Positions 16,293-25,486 are shown, numbered from the stretch's first letter. The stretch is DNA of 64,000 bases from Streptomyces sp. NBC_01264 (GCF_026340675.1 NZ_JAPEOX010000001.1:558001-622000); one strand, 5' to 3'. Notes: generated from the letters alone by a model not told the origin. Numbers and translations are program-made.

Positions 16293-17201
16293 ATGGATGT
16301 GGACCTGCGTGACCTGGAACTCCTGGACGCCACCGCGGAAGCGGGCTCCCTGACCGCCGCCGCCGAGCGGCTCTACGTCAGCCAGCCGGCACTGAGCCAG
16401 CGGCTCACCCGGCTGGAGGCCCGTCTGGGCATGCAGCTCTTCGAGCGCAAGGGCCGACGCCTGATCCCCAACGCCGCCGGCCGCCGGCTCCTGGTGGCCG
16501 CCCGCCACGTCCTCGGCGAACTCGCTTCGGCCTCACGGGACCTGCGGGAACTCCGCGACGGGCGGGACCGGCGCGTGCGGTTCACCGCACAGTGCAGCAC
16601 CACCTTCCCGTGGCTGCCGCCGGTCCTGCGCGCCTTCCGCGTGCGCGAGCCGGACACCGAGGTCCGGATCGAGACCGTCGCCGACGATGCGCCGATCCCG
16701 GCGCTGCTCGCCGATCTGGTCGACGTGGCGCTGGTCACGAAGCCGGACCTGCAGATGGACCGGGTCTCCCTGACCAGGCTGTTCGACGACGAGATGATGG
16801 CGGTGGTGCCCGCCGGGCACCGGTGGGCGTCCCGCGCACACCTGACCGCACGCGACTTCGACGGCGCGGACCTGGTCCTCTACGACTTCTACGATCAGAA
16901 GCGCATCCCGTCGATGCCCCTGCCGATCCCCACCGGCGCCCGTCCCGCCCGCATCACCACCATGCCGGTGGTGACCGATCTGGTGGTCGAGATGGTGGCG
17001 GGCGGCCAGGGTGTGACGGTGCTGCCGAACTGGGTCGCCGCCCCGTACGTCGCTTCGCACGGTCTCGCCCTGGTCCGCATCGGCGCGACGCCGCTGACCC
17101 GGACCTGGTTCTGTGCGACACGGACCGGCCCGCGTCCGCCTCACGTGGAGGCGTTCGTCGAGGAACTCATCGCCCACCTCGGAACTCCCCGCGTGGACTG
17201 A
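16293..17201 (+). CDS. LysR-family transcriptional regulator
   Basis: A 302-aa protein. The N-terminal HTH (about residues 4-62) reads LELLDATAEAGSLTAAAERLYVSQPALSQRLTRLE. The substrate-binding domain follows (about 90-295, RRVRFTAQCSTTFPWLPPVLRAF onward). It resembles the MetR-like LysR subgroup that begins with the CSTTFPWLPPVL stretch. It probably activates or represses the divergent SDR gene. The ATG has no strong Shine-Dalgarno sequence, only AT-rich DNA with ATAATCCCCCGTT before it, so a short or absent leader is possible. Confidence 0.9.
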   Translation: MDVDLRDLELLDATAEAGSLTAAAERLYVSQPALSQRLTRLEARLGMQLFERKGRRLIPNAAGRRLLVAARHVLGELASASRDLRELRDGRDRRVRFTAQCSTTFPWLPPVLRAFRVREPDTEVRIETVADDAPIPALLADLVDVALVTKPDLQMDRVSLTRLFDDEMMAVVPAGHRWASRAHLTARDFDGADLVLYDFYDQKRIPSMPLPIPTGARPARITTMPVVTDLVVEMVAGGQGVTVLPNWVAAPYVASHGLALVRIGATPLTRTWFCATRTGPRPPHVEAFVEELIAHLGTPRVD

Positions 17202-17293
17202 GGGATCACGGCGCCGGACCGGCACGGTCATGGTTCTCCTTTCGGCTCGGGAACGAGGGCGTACGGGGAGGGCGGGCACAAGCCCTGAACCAG

Positions 17294-17307
17294 TGGGAGC
17301 GCTCCCA
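17294..17307. promoter_or_regulatory. CebR box
   Basis: A perfect copy of the 14-bp palindrome TGGGAGCGCTCCCA, known as the operator of the cellobiose repressor CebR. It lies upstream of a decayed CBM2 gene and the GH6 cellulase. Confidence 0.85.
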
Positions 17308-17427
17308 CTGTGCAGACGGGACTCAACGCCGTCAAGGTCCGCGAAGAGTCGAAGCCATTCTCAGGGGAAATTCCTCAACTCCTCTTTTCCTTGACGTGAG
17401 TTGGCGCTACGGTCTGGCCCCAACCAG

Positions 17428-17441
17428 TGGGAGCGAATCCA
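17428..17441. promoter_or_regulatory. Degenerate CebR box
   Basis: TGGGAGCGAATCCA keeps the left half of the CebR palindrome and loses three bases in the right half. It lies between the perfect box and the pseudogene start, downstream of a TTGACG (17391-17396). It may be a weak second site. Confidence 0.45.
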
Positions 17442-17489
17442 TCGGTCGGCGCGCCGTCACCAGCGCGCCCTCGCTGCGAGGACTCGCTC

Positions 17490-18268
17490 ATGCGACACCC
17501 CCCACGCACGTCCGCGCTGCTCACAACGGCAGCGCTCGCGATGGTGAGCTGTTCGCTCGCCGTCACGGGTACGGCCGCAGGGAGCCGCGGCCTCACCCGC
17601 CCGCACGATGACCCACTCGGTCGTCGGCCAAGGGGCCGGCGGCTTCCAGGGTTCGGTCACGTCACCGACAACGCCTCCGCGCTGAACGGCTGGAACCTCC
17701 GCTTCGGCTTCCCGTCCGGCCGGACCGCCGGTCGGGGATGGGAAACGAAGTGATCCCGGACGGGGCCGGCCGTCACCGCCGTGAACGAGAGCCGGAACGC
17801 CACGCTCGGCGCAGGTGCGAGCGTGACCACGGGCTTCATCGCCTCGTGGTCGAGCGTCAGTACGGCGCCCGACGCGTTCACGCTCAACGGAGCCGCCTGC
17901 ACGTCGGACTCCGGGCCGGGGCCCGATCCGACACACACCCCCACACCCACCGACCCGGTCTCCGGGGCGCGAACCACACCGACACCGTCAAGGGACTGGC
18001 CGACCGGGTGCGCGCGCACGGCATGCCCCCGGTCGTCGAACCGCACTGGACGTACGGCCAGTACACCGGCAACTCCACGGGGTGCGCCGACGCGCACGCC
18101 TCCTGCCGGAAGCCGATGCCGGACGCCCGGTAAGCCCCCGCGCTCTGGACCTCGCACGCGTTCGCCGACCACGTCCGCAACTCCGGGCCGGCCCTGATCG
18201 CTTCCCACGACGGCACCCCCACCGCATTCGGCACCGGGCTGCGCGACCGTCTGCGCGCCCTGAACTGA
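17490..18268 (+). pseudogene. Decayed secreted CBM2-containing carbohydrate-active protein
   Basis: The remnant opens with a convincing signal peptide (MRHPPRTSALLTTAALAMVS...TAAG). A CBM2 domain is then spread over frames. Its first part (GQGAGGFQGSV) is in another frame, and the middle (VTDNASALNGWNLRFGF) returns to the first. A TGA follows at 17751, after which the same frame continues with PAVTAVNESRNATLGAG to TLNGAACTSD. After a Thr/Pro linker a further shift leads to a C-terminal piece (HTDTVKGLADRVRAHGMPPV) with a stop at 18130, and the last residues read FGTGLRDRLRALN. At least two frameshifts and two nonsense codons are visible. The original enzyme class is not recognised. It keeps a CebR box upstream, so it once belonged to the cellulose regulon. 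Confidence 0.85.
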
Positions 18269-18283
18269 AAGGCATTCCACGAA

Positions 18284-20059
18284 ATGAGCCGCACACCAGC
18301 ACTCGCCACGACTCCCCGCACCACCTCCCGTACCACCAGGCGCACCGCCCTGTTGGCGGCCATCGGCCTCGTCACCGCCGCCGGCGCGACGGCCACCGTG
18401 TTCGGCACCTCCGCAGGCGCGGCCACCGCGGGCTGCAAGGTCGAGTACCAGATCACCAACCAGTGGAACACCGGGTTCGGCGCCCACGTGATCCTCACCA
18501 ACACCGGTGACCCGGTGACCTCCTGGACCCTGGAGTGGTCCTACGCGAACGATCAGCAGGTCACCCAGGGCTGGAACGCCACGATCACCCAGTCCGGGGC
18601 GGCCGTGACCGCCAAGAGTCTCTCCTACAACGGGAGCCTGGCCACGGACGGTTCGACCTCCTTCGGCTTCAACGGCGCGCACGGCGGGACGAACTCCGTG
18701 CCCGCGACCTTCAAGCTCAACGGCGTCACCTGCAACGGCGCGACCGACCCGACCCAGCCCCCGACCACTCCCCCGACGACACCGCCCACCACCCCGCCAC
18801 CGTCGGGCGGCAAGGCCGACAACCCGTACGCCGGCGCCAAGGTGTACGTGAACCCCGAGTGGTCCGCCAAGGCCGCCGCCGAGCCGGGCGGCACCAAGGT
18901 GTCGAACCAGCCCACCGGTGTCTGGCTGGACCGCACCGCCGCCATCGCGGGTACGAGCGGCTCGATGGGTCTGCGCGCCCACCTGGACGCGGCGCTGGCC
19001 CAGAAGGGCGGCGGCGAGCTCGTCGTCCAGCTGGTGATCTACAACCTGCCCGGCCGGGACTGCGCCGCGCTCGCCTCCAACGGCGAGCTGGGCCCGACGG
19101 AGATCGACAAGTACAAGACGCAGTACATCGACCCGATCGCCGCCATCCTCGCCGACAGCAAGTACGCGGGGCTGCGGATCGTCACCACCGTCGAGATCGA
19201 CTCGCTGCCGAACCTGGTCACCAACGTCACCGGGCGCCCGACGGCCACGGCCAACTGCGACGTGATGAAGGCCAACGGCAACTACGTCAAGGGGGTCGGT
19301 TACGCGCTGAACAAGCTGGGTTCGATCGCCAACGTCTACAACTACGTGGACGCGGGCCACCACGGCTGGCTCGGCTGGGACGACAACTTCGGCGCCTCCG
19401 CGGACATGTTCAAGCAGGCGGCGACCGCCGAGGGCTCCACGCTCGCCAAGGTCCACGGCTTCATCGTGAACACGGCCAACTACAGCGCACTGAAGGAGGA
19501 TCACTTCAAGATCGAGGACTCCGTCAACGGCACCTCCGTACGCCAGTCGAAGTGGGTCGACTGGAACCGGTACACGGACGAGCTCTCGTACGCCCAGGCC
19601 ATGCGGACCAAGCTGGTGTCCCTGGGCTTCGACGCGAACCTCGGCATGCTGATCGACACCTCCCGCAACGGCTGGGGCGGCACGGCGCGACCGACCGGAC
19701 CCGGTGCGCCGACCAGCGTGGACACCTACGTCAACGGCGGCCGCTACGACCGGCGCGTCCACCTCGGCAACTGGTGCAACCAGTCGGGCGCCGGCCTCGG
19801 CGAGCGGCCGCAGGCCGCCCCGGCGGCGGGCATCGACGCCTATGTGTGGATCAAGCCGCCAGGCGAGTCGGACGGGGCGAGCAAGGAGATCCCGAACGAC
19901 GAGGGCAAGGGCTTCGACCGCATGTGCGACCCGACGTACACGGGCAACGCGCGCAACGGCAACAGCATGTCGGGGTCCCTCCCGAACGCGCCGCTGTCGG
20001 GCCAGTGGTTCTCGGCGCAGTTCCAGGAGCTCATGAAGAACGCCCACCCGGCACTGTGA
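18284..20059 (+). CDS. GH6 cellobiohydrolase with N-terminal CBM2
   Basis: A 591-aa secreted enzyme that hydrolyses beta-1,4-glucan from the non-reducing end, releasing cellobiose. The signal peptide covers about residues 1-46, and CBM2 about 48-150 (CKVEYQITNQWNTGFGAHV to FKLNGVTC). A PTTPPTT linker follows, then the GH6 domain (about 180-590). GH6 marks are LVVQLVIYNLPGRDCAA, the YIDPIAAIL region, NVYNYVDAGHHGWLGWDDN, LIDTSRNG and IDAYVWIKPPGESDG. The long C-terminal loops suggest an exo-acting (Cel6B-like) form. A GAAAGG lies 10 bases before the ATG. It starts 15 bases after the pseudogene, so it may be read from the CebR-controlled promoter upstream of that remnant. Confidence 0.93.
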   Translation: MSRTPALATTPRTTSRTTRRTALLAAIGLVTAAGATATVFGTSAGAATAGCKVEYQITNQWNTGFGAHVILTNTGDPVTSWTLEWSYANDQQVTQGWNATITQSGAAVTAKSLSYNGSLATDGSTSFGFNGAHGGTNSVPATFKLNGVTCNGATDPTQPPTTPPTTPPTTPPPSGGKADNPYAGAKVYVNPEWSAKAAAEPGGTKVSNQPTGVWLDRTAAIAGTSGSMGLRAHLDAALAQKGGGELVVQLVIYNLPGRDCAALASNGELGPTEIDKYKTQYIDPIAAILADSKYAGLRIVTTVEIDSLPNLVTNVTGRPTATANCDVMKANGNYVKGVGYALNKLGSIANVYNYVDAGHHGWLGWDDNFGASADMFKQAATAEGSTLAKVHGFIVNTANYSALKEDHFKIEDSVNGTSVRQSKWVDWNRYTDELSYAQAMRTKLVSLGFDANLGMLIDTSRNGWGGTARPTGPGAPTSVDTYVNGGRYDRRVHLGNWCNQSGAGLGERPQAAPAAGIDAYVWIKPPGESDGASKEIPNDEGKGFDRMCDPTYTGNARNGNSMSGSLPNAPLSGQWFSAQFQELMKNAHPAL

Positions 20060-20097
20060 CCCACCCCAGGTGAGCCGCCCACCCCGCTGAGGGGCCG

Positions 20098-20138
20098 CCG
20101 GAGCCGTACGGGAACCAGAGGGCTCCGTACGGCTCCGG
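20098..20138. terminator. Hairpin terminator after the GH6 gene
   Basis: CCGGAGCCGTACGG (20098-20111) and its exact complement (20125-20138) form a 14-bp stem with a 13-base loop, 39 bases after the GH6 stop. Confidence 0.85.
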
Positions 20139-20227
20139 CCGCGGCCCGCTCACGGGAGCCTGCGCCCAGGTGGGCGAACTCCTCACAGGGCTCGTGACCG
20201 GCACCCGGAAACGGTCGTTGTCCGGCA

Positions 20228-20521
20228 ATGAAGAAGATCATGACCACTGCCGTGCTGGTGGCGTCCGCCCTGAGCCTGGCCGCCCAGGCACAGGCCGCTT
20301 CCACGCCGATGCCCGACTTCCTGAACCAGTCCGCCGCGACCGCCCTGCAGTCCGTCGACGCCGGGACGACCGTCGAGATGACGGACCTCAGCGGATCCCA
20401 GCGTCCCGTGCAGTGGCCCGCGCAGTGGAAGGTGTGCACCCAGACCCCGGCCGCGGGCGAGGCCATGACCGACAAGGTCAGCCTCGGTGTGGTCAAGGCG
20501 ACCGAGGACTGCCCCGCGTAG
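20228..20521 (+). CDS. Small secreted PASTA-like protein
   Basis: A 97-aa protein with a clear signal peptide (MKKIMTTAVLVASALSLAAQAQA). The mature about 73 residues follow a PASTA-like pattern: PDFLNQSAATALQSVDAGTTVEMTDLSG, then WKVCTQTPAAGEAMTDKVSLGVVK. Two Cys (in KVCTQ and EDCPA) could form a disulfide. PASTA modules bind muropeptides or beta-lactams in other proteins; here the domain stands alone. It is convergent with cebR and separated from the GH6 gene by a strong terminator, so it is likely its own transcription unit. Confidence 0.75.
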   Translation: MKKIMTTAVLVASALSLAAQAQAASTPMPDFLNQSAATALQSVDAGTTVEMTDLSGSQRPVQWPAQWKVCTQTPAAGEAMTDKVSLGVVKATEDCPA

Positions 20522-20575
20522 GGGGTGCTCCCGTTCGCAGGCCGGAAGAAGGGGAGCCCGGAAGGCGGGACGGGC

Positions 20576-21628
20576 TCAGGAGGAGTCCCGCACGATCAGT
20601 TCCGTCGGCAGGACCCTGCGCGACTCCTCGCCCCTCCCCGCGTCCGGCGCGGAACCGGCCGCGGATCCCTCCCCGATCCTCCGGAGCAGCAGCCGGGTCA
20701 TCGTGCGGCCCATCTCCTCGATCGGCTGGCGCACGCTCGTCAGGGGCGGATCCATCAGGCGGGCCACCGCGGAGTCGTCGACCCCCACGAGGGCCACGTC
20801 CTCGGGGATGCGCCGGCCCGCCTCGCGCAGCACCCCGCGCGCACCGGCCGCCATCACGTCGGAGGCGGCGAAGACGGCGTCCAGGGCGGGGGCGCGCTCC
20901 AGGAGCTCGCGCATCGCCAGCCGGCCGCCCTCCTCGGTGAAGTCCGCGGTCGCCACCAGGGACTCGTCGGGCCGGATCCCGGCCTCGGCGAGCCCCGCAC
21001 GGTAGCCGCCCAGACGGGCGCGGGCCACGTACATGTCCAGCGGCCCGCTGATGGTGGCGATCCTGCTCCGGCCCCGCCCCACCAGGTGGGCGACGGCCGC
21101 CCGTCCCGCGCCGATGTTGTCGGAGTCCACGTAGGCGACGGGCTCGGCCTCCGAGCGCCGCCCGTTCATGACGACCGGCAGTCCCAGCTGCGCGATCCGG
21201 TCCGGCAGCGGGTCGTCGCCGTGGACGGACGCCAGCAGGACCCCGTCGACCCGCTGGGCGGCCAGGTAGTCCTCGAACCGCCGGCGCTCGGCCTCGGTCC
21301 GTACCAGAGTGAGCAGCAACTGCTTGTCCGCTTCGGCAAGTTCGGCGCTGACCCCGCGGATCAGGTCGAGGAAGTACGGCTCCGAGAACAGCCTGGCCTC
21401 GGTCTCCGGGATGACGAGCGCGACCGCGTCAGTCCGACTCCCGGCCAGGGCCCTGGCCGCCTGATTGGGTACGTACCCCAGCTCGGCCACGGCGCGGGCG
21501 ACCGCTTCCCTGGCCTGCTCGCTCACCCGCGGCGAGCCGTTGATCACCCGGGAGACCGTGCCCCGGCCGACACCGGCCAGGGCCGCGACTTCTTCCAGGG
21601 TGGGCCTGCCGTTCTGCCGTCCGCTCAC
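20576..21628 (-). CDS. cebR: Cellobiose-responsive LacI-family repressor CebR
   Basis: A 350-aa LacI regulator. The HTH (residues about 8-60) reads PTLEEVAALAGVGRGTVSRVINGSPRVSEQAREAV, then the hinge helix YVPNQAARALAGSRTDAVAL. The periplasmic-binding-like sensor domain spans about 65-335. The GTG at 21628 has GAGGGGAG upstream. It is divergent from cebE, and four CebR boxes lie in this neighbourhood, including one 140 bases before its own start. In Streptomyces, CebR represses cellulases, CebEFG and BglC until cellobiose or cellotriose binds. Identification rests on sequence style, gene context and operators together. Confidence 0.93.
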   Translation of the reverse strand: MSGRQNGRPTLEEVAALAGVGRGTVSRVINGSPRVSEQAREAVARAVAELGYVPNQAARALAGSRTDAVALVIPETEARLFSEPYFLDLIRGVSAELAEADKQLLLTLVRTEAERRRFEDYLAAQRVDGVLLASVHGDDPLPDRIAQLGLPVVMNGRRSEAEPVAYVDSDNIGAGRAAVAHLVGRGRSRIATISGPLDMYVARARLGGYRAGLAEAGIRPDESLVATADFTEEGGRLAMRELLERAPALDAVFAASDVMAAGARGVLREAGRRIPEDVALVGVDDSAVARLMDPPLTSVRQPIEEMGRTMTRLLLRRIGEGSAAGSAPDAGRGEESRRVLPTELIVRDSS

Positions 21629-21768
21629 GGTGCTCGAACTCCCCTCGTGCGCTGTCGCGCTCCGGGCCGGTGCGTGCCGGCCGGGCGCGGCTGATCAGGT
21701 AGGAAGCGGATCCCGCCCCCATCTCGCGCGGAACACGTTACGCCGCTCCGGCGCACGCAAGGATCACA

Positions 21769-21782
21769 TGGGAGCGCTCCCA
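21769..21782. promoter_or_regulatory. CebR box at the cebR promoter
   Basis: Perfect TGGGAGCGCTCCCA in the 446-base cebR-cebE gap, nearer cebR, consistent with autoregulation. Confidence 0.85.
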
Positions 21783-21900
21783 CACTACTCATGATCCCGC
21801 CCCGATGCCATGGCCACCTTCAGAACCCGACGAGGCGGCACCGGAAAGCGGGGGAAGGGACGCACCGAACGCCCTCATGTCACCAATTCGCGTTCATCTC

Positions 21901-21957
21901 TTGACACCCGCACCCAGCAAGCAGGAACCTTCCGGCAACGACGTGGGAGCGCTCCCA
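21901..21957 (+). promoter_or_regulatory. cebE promoter with CebR box
   Basis: A TTGACA (-35-like) at 21901-21906 is followed about 17 bases later by a weak -10 region. A perfect CebR palindrome then lies at 21944-21957, where it would cover the transcription start. The leader to cebE is about 120 bases. I saw no further element in the cebR-cebE gap apart from the box at 21769. Confidence 0.7.
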
Positions 21958-22074
21958 TCCCCGGATGCGAGAACGAGCTCCACATCAGGTCCTGGCAGGG
22001 CCCTCGCCGAGCCGCGAACAGCCCGCCGGACCTCCTGGCGCACAACGAGCACCACCTTGGACGAGGAGAGTGGA

Positions 22075-23439
22075 ATGCGCACTTCCAGCAGCAGACACGG
22101 TCGCGGACACCGCATCGCGGTCAACGCGGTCGCCGCGATCGCCGTCGTGGCGACCGGTACGGCCTTGCTCACCGGCTGCGGCAGCGACGGTGACGACGAC
22201 GGCAAGGGCGCCGGCGCGGCGGGCGGCGAACAGATCACGCTGCGGATCGGGACCTTCGGATCCTTCGGCTACGACGACGCGACCGGGGCCAAGCTCTACG
22301 CCGAGTACACGAAGGCGCACCCGAACATCAAGATCGAGGAGTCGAACGTCGCCGACGGGCAGAAGTACTGGGACACCCTCAAGCTGCGCCTTTCCCGCGA
22401 CAGCGGTCTCGCGGACATCCAGGCCCTGGAGGTGGGCTACATCGCGGAGGCCACCGGTCCCGCCATGGCGGACAAGTGGACCGACCTCGGCAAGACGGGC
22501 GGCGCGGACCTCGGCGCGTTCCTCGACTGGAAGGTCAAGCAGGCCACCACGGGCGACGGCAAGGTCATCGGCCTCGGCACGGACATCGGCCCGATGGCCA
22601 TCTGCTACAACAAGGACCTCTTCGCCCAGGCCAAGCTCCCGACGGACCGCGCCGAGGTCGGCAAGCTCTGGGCGGGCGACTGGGCGAAGTTCATCGAGAC
22701 GGGCGAGACGTACAAGGAGAACGCCCCGGCCGGGACCGCCTTCCACGACTCCGCCAGCGGCCTGTTCAACGCGGTGATCTCCAGCCAGCCGGTGCAGTAC
22801 GCCGACACCAAGGGCGAGCTGGACTACGAGAACAGCCCGGGCGTGAAGAAGGCGTGGGACACCGCCGTGGCGGCGGCGAAGGGCGAACTGACGGGCAAGC
22901 TGCGGCAGTTCGACGAGAAGGGCACCTGGAACGCGGCCTTCAAGAACGCGAAGTTCGCCACCGTCGCCTGCCCCAGCTGGATGACGGGCATCATCAAGGA
23001 CCAGGCGGGCCCGGAGAACCAGGGGAAGTGGGACATCGCCGCGCCGCCCGTGGCCGGCAACTGGGGCGGCTCGTTCCTGGCCGTGCCGAAGTCGGGCAAG
23101 CACGCCAAGGAGGCCGCCGAGCTCGCCGCCTGGCTCACCGCGCCGGCGCAGCACGCCAAGGTCTTCGGCGTGAACGGCAACATCCCTTCCACCAAGGACA
23201 CGCTCACCTCGGCGGCCGTCCAGGACGCCAAGCTGCCGTACTTCGGTGACACCCCGGTCGGCAAGATCTACTCGGAGGCCGCTGCCGGCATCACGCCCGC
23301 CCCGATCAGCCGCTGGGACGGCCAGGTGAAGACCTTCCTCACCGACAACGGCATCCTCGACGTCGAGCAGCGCGGCACCGACCCGGCGAAGGCCTGGGAC
23401 AACGTCAAGAAGCTGGTCGACGACAAGATCGATCAGTAG
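22075..23439 (+). CDS. cebE: Cellobiose/cellotriose-binding lipoprotein CebE
   Basis: A 454-aa extracellular solute-binding protein (family 1) of an ABC sugar importer. The lipoprotein signal ends in LLTGC with acceptor Cys35, followed by an Asp/Gly-rich tether. The mature protein has the usual two-lobed fold (ITLRIGTFGSFGYDDATGAKLY at the start, MAICYNKDLFAQAKLP midway). Start chosen at ATG 22075 because ACGAGGAGAG lies just upstream and the signal peptide begins there. It is the first gene of cebEFG-bglC under CebR control. It delivers cello-oligosaccharide to CebFG, and the ATPase (usually the shared MsiK) is not encoded here. Confidence 0.93.
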   Translation: MRTSSSRHGRGHRIAVNAVAAIAVVATGTALLTGCGSDGDDDGKGAGAAGGEQITLRIGTFGSFGYDDATGAKLYAEYTKAHPNIKIEESNVADGQKYWDTLKLRLSRDSGLADIQALEVGYIAEATGPAMADKWTDLGKTGGADLGAFLDWKVKQATTGDGKVIGLGTDIGPMAICYNKDLFAQAKLPTDRAEVGKLWAGDWAKFIETGETYKENAPAGTAFHDSASGLFNAVISSQPVQYADTKGELDYENSPGVKKAWDTAVAAAKGELTGKLRQFDEKGTWNAAFKNAKFATVACPSWMTGIIKDQAGPENQGKWDIAAPPVAGNWGGSFLAVPKSGKHAKEAAELAAWLTAPAQHAKVFGVNGNIPSTKDTLTSAAVQDAKLPYFGDTPVGKIYSEAAAGITPAPISRWDGQVKTFLTDNGILDVEQRGTDPAKAWDNVKKLVDDKIDQ

Positions 23440-23440
23440 C

Positions 23441-23482
23441 GGGCCCGCCCGCGGCCCGTCGCCGCCTGCGGGCGGCGGGCCC
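23441..23482 (+). terminator. Stem-loop after cebE, probable partial terminator
   Basis: GGGCCCGCC (23441-23449) pairs exactly with GGCGGGCCC (23474-23482) across a GC-rich loop, directly after the cebE stop. Such a hairpin would lower transcription into cebFG and stabilise cebE mRNA, giving more binding protein than permease. Confidence 0.65.
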
Positions 23483-23513
23483 CGACCCCGTCCGCATCCC
23501 CGTGGACACCGAG

Positions 23514-23567
23514 CCGTACCCACCACCCGTACGCATCTCCCCGTACGCACCACCCGTACGCACCGAC
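23514..23567. repeat. Four CCGTAC[G/C]CA repeats between cebE and cebF
   Basis: Copies start at 23514, 23527, 23541 and 23554 (spacing 13-14 bases) and stop 16 bases before the cebF start. No function is known. Confidence 0.75.
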
Positions 23568-23583
23568 CCGGAAGGACGCCCCC

Positions 23584-24546
23584 GTGGCCACCTCCGTACG
23601 GGCGACGCGCGGCGGCTCCCCGCCGCCCGCCGGCCTGCGCAGCACGCTCCACCGCCTGGACCTGAAGGCCGTCCCCTACGTCTTCGTCGCCCCCTTCTTC
23701 CTCACCTTCGCGGCCTTCGGCCTCTTCCCCCTCGTCTACACGGGCTGGCTCTCCCTCCACCGGGTCGAACTCGGCGGCAGCGCGCAGTGGAAGGGGCTGG
23801 AGAACTACGGTGCCCTGGCGACCAGCGAGTTCTTCTGGAACGCGCTCGCGAACACCTTCACCATCGGCGTGATCTCCACCGTTCCCCAGCTGCTGATGGC
23901 CCTCGGCCTCGCGCACCTGCTCAACTACCGGCTTCGCGGCCGGGGCTTCTTCCGCGTCGCGGTCCTCGCCCCGTACGCCACCTCGATCGCGGCGGCGACG
24001 CTCGTCTTCGCCCAGCTCTTCAACACCGACTACGGGCTGATCAACACGGTCCTGGGCTGGGCCGGCTTCGAGCCGGTCGCCTGGGAGTCCTCCAAGTGGC
24101 CCGCTCAGATCGCGATTTCCACGATCGTGACCTGGCGCTGGACGGGCTACAACGCACTCATCTACCTGGCGGCGATGCAGGCCGTACCGCAGGACCTGTA
24201 CGAGGCCGCCGCGCTGGACGGGGCCTCGCGCCTGCGCCAGTTCCTCAGCGTCACCATCCCCTCCATCCGTCCGACGATCCTGTTCACCGTCATCGTCTCC
24301 ACCAACGGTTCCACCCAGCTCTTCGGCGAGCCCATGCTCTTCGGCGGCAGCGTCGGCATCAGCGGGGGCAGCGGGAACCAGTTCCAGACGCTCAGCCTGC
24401 TCATGTACGAGAAGGGGTGGGTGACCGGCGCGCTGGGCCAGGCCTCCGCCATCGCCTGGGTCATGCTCCTGCTCCTGCTGCTCATCGGCGGCGTCCACAC
24501 GCTGATCACCCGCTCGCACCACAAGCGCAAGAAGTCGGGGAGCTGA
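23584..24546 (+). CDS. cebF: Cellobiose ABC transporter permease CebF
   Basis: A 320-aa MalF-type sugar permease with about six transmembrane helices (first PYVFVAPFFLTFAAFGLFPLV). The EAA loop that docks the ATPase is YEAAALDGASRLRQFLSVTIP, near residue 205. GTG start at 23584 with GGAAGG upstream. It sits between cebE and cebG, with 4 bases to cebG. It forms the membrane channel with CebG for import of cellobiose. Confidence 0.93.
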   Translation: MATSVRATRGGSPPPAGLRSTLHRLDLKAVPYVFVAPFFLTFAAFGLFPLVYTGWLSLHRVELGGSAQWKGLENYGALATSEFFWNALANTFTIGVISTVPQLLMALGLAHLLNYRLRGRGFFRVAVLAPYATSIAAATLVFAQLFNTDYGLINTVLGWAGFEPVAWESSKWPAQIAISTIVTWRWTGYNALIYLAAMQAVPQDLYEAAALDGASRLRQFLSVTIPSIRPTILFTVIVSTNGSTQLFGEPMLFGGSVGISGGSGNQFQTLSLLMYEKGWVTGALGQASAIAWVMLLLLLLIGGVHTLITRSHHKRKKSGS

Positions 24547-24550
24547 GCTC

Positions 24551-25486
24551 ATGGCGCGCACGCTCGACACGCCCACACCCACCCCTACGCCCACGCCCGT
24601 ACGGACGGCCACGGCCGCCGCCCCGGCGCCCCGCCGCGGGCTGCTGCGCCAGTCGGCCGGCCGTCAGCACCACGCGGGACCGCTGACGTACGTCCTCCTC
24701 GGCCTGGCGGCCCTCGTCTCCCTCTTCCCGCTGTACTGGAACCTCGTGGCCGCCTCCCACAGGGGCGAGCGCGTGGTCGAGGCTCCGGCCCCGCTGCTGC
24801 CCGGCCCCCGGCTCTTCGACAACCTCGCCTTCGCCTGGAACCAGGTGGACATGGGCGAGGCACTGGTCAACACGACCGTCGTGGCCGGGCTCGTGTCCCT
24901 GTCCACCGTCCTGTTCTCCACCCTGGCCGGCTTCGCCTTCGCCAAGCTGCCCTTCAAGGGCCGGGGCGCCCTGCTGGCACTGGTGGTGGCGACCATGACG
25001 ATCCCGCCGCAGCTCAGCGTGATCCCGCTCTATCAGATCATCACCGGTCTCGGCTGGGTCGATCAGCTCCAGTCGGTCGTCCTGCCCTCGCTGGTCGCCG
25101 CCTTCGGCGTGTTCTTCATGCGCCAGTACCTCATCGAGGCACTGCCGGTGGAGCTGGTGGAGGCGGCCCGGATGGACGGCGCGCACAGCCTGCGCATCAT
25201 CTGGCACGTGGTGTTCCCCGTGGCCCGGCCCGCGATGGCGGTCCTCGGGATGCTCGTCTTCGTCCAGGCCTGGAACGACTTCTTCTGGCCGTTCATCGCG
25301 CTGACCCCGGACGGGAATCCGACCCTCCAGGTCGCCCTGGCCGGTCTCGGGGCGGGAGCCCACACGGTCGACCAGGCCGTCGTGCTGACCGGCGCGCTCA
25401 TCTCCACGCTGCCGCTGCTCCTGGTCTTCGCCGTGCTCGGCAAGCACATCGTGGGCGGGATCACGGCCGGCGCCGTCAAGAACTGA
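24551..25486 (+). CDS. cebG: Cellobiose ABC transporter permease CebG
   Basis: A 311-aa MalG-type permease. The N-tail carries a Thr-Pro repeat ([10 protein letters not shown]) before six transmembrane helices. The EAA loop [21 protein letters not shown] is near residue 205. It begins 4 bases after cebF, so the two are co-translated or closely coupled. The bglC gene follows after 58 bases containing a CebR-box variant. Confidence 0.93.
   Translation: MARTLDTPTPTPTPTPVRTATAAAPAPRRGLLRQSAGRQHHAGPLTYVLLGLAALVSLFPLYWNLVAASHRGERVVEAPAPLLPGPRLFDNLAFAWNQVDMGEALVNTTVVAGLVSLSTVLFSTLAGFAFAKLPFKGRGALLALVVATMTIPPQLSVIPLYQIITGLGWVDQLQSVVLPSLVAAFGVFFMRQYLIEALPVELVEAARMDGAHSLRIIWHVVFPVARPAMAVLGMLVFVQAWNDFFWPFIALTPDGNPTLQVALAGLGAGAHTVDQAVVLTGALISTLPLLLVFAVLGKHIVGGITAGAVKN

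Noticed and set aside
17657..20047. A 796-codon frame antisense to the pseudogene and GH6 gene.
   Set aside because: Shadow frame of the GH6 gene with low-complexity sequence and no domain.
20554..20577. GAGCCCG/CGGGCTC hairpin after cebR as a terminator.
   Set aside because: Only 7 bp, and the right arm overlaps the cebR stop codon.
21985..24612. An 875-codon open frame antisense to the cebE-cebF genes.
   Set aside because: It lies opposite well-supported ceb genes, its translation is Gly/Arg/Val-biased without domains, and such long antisense frames are normal in DNA of this GC content.
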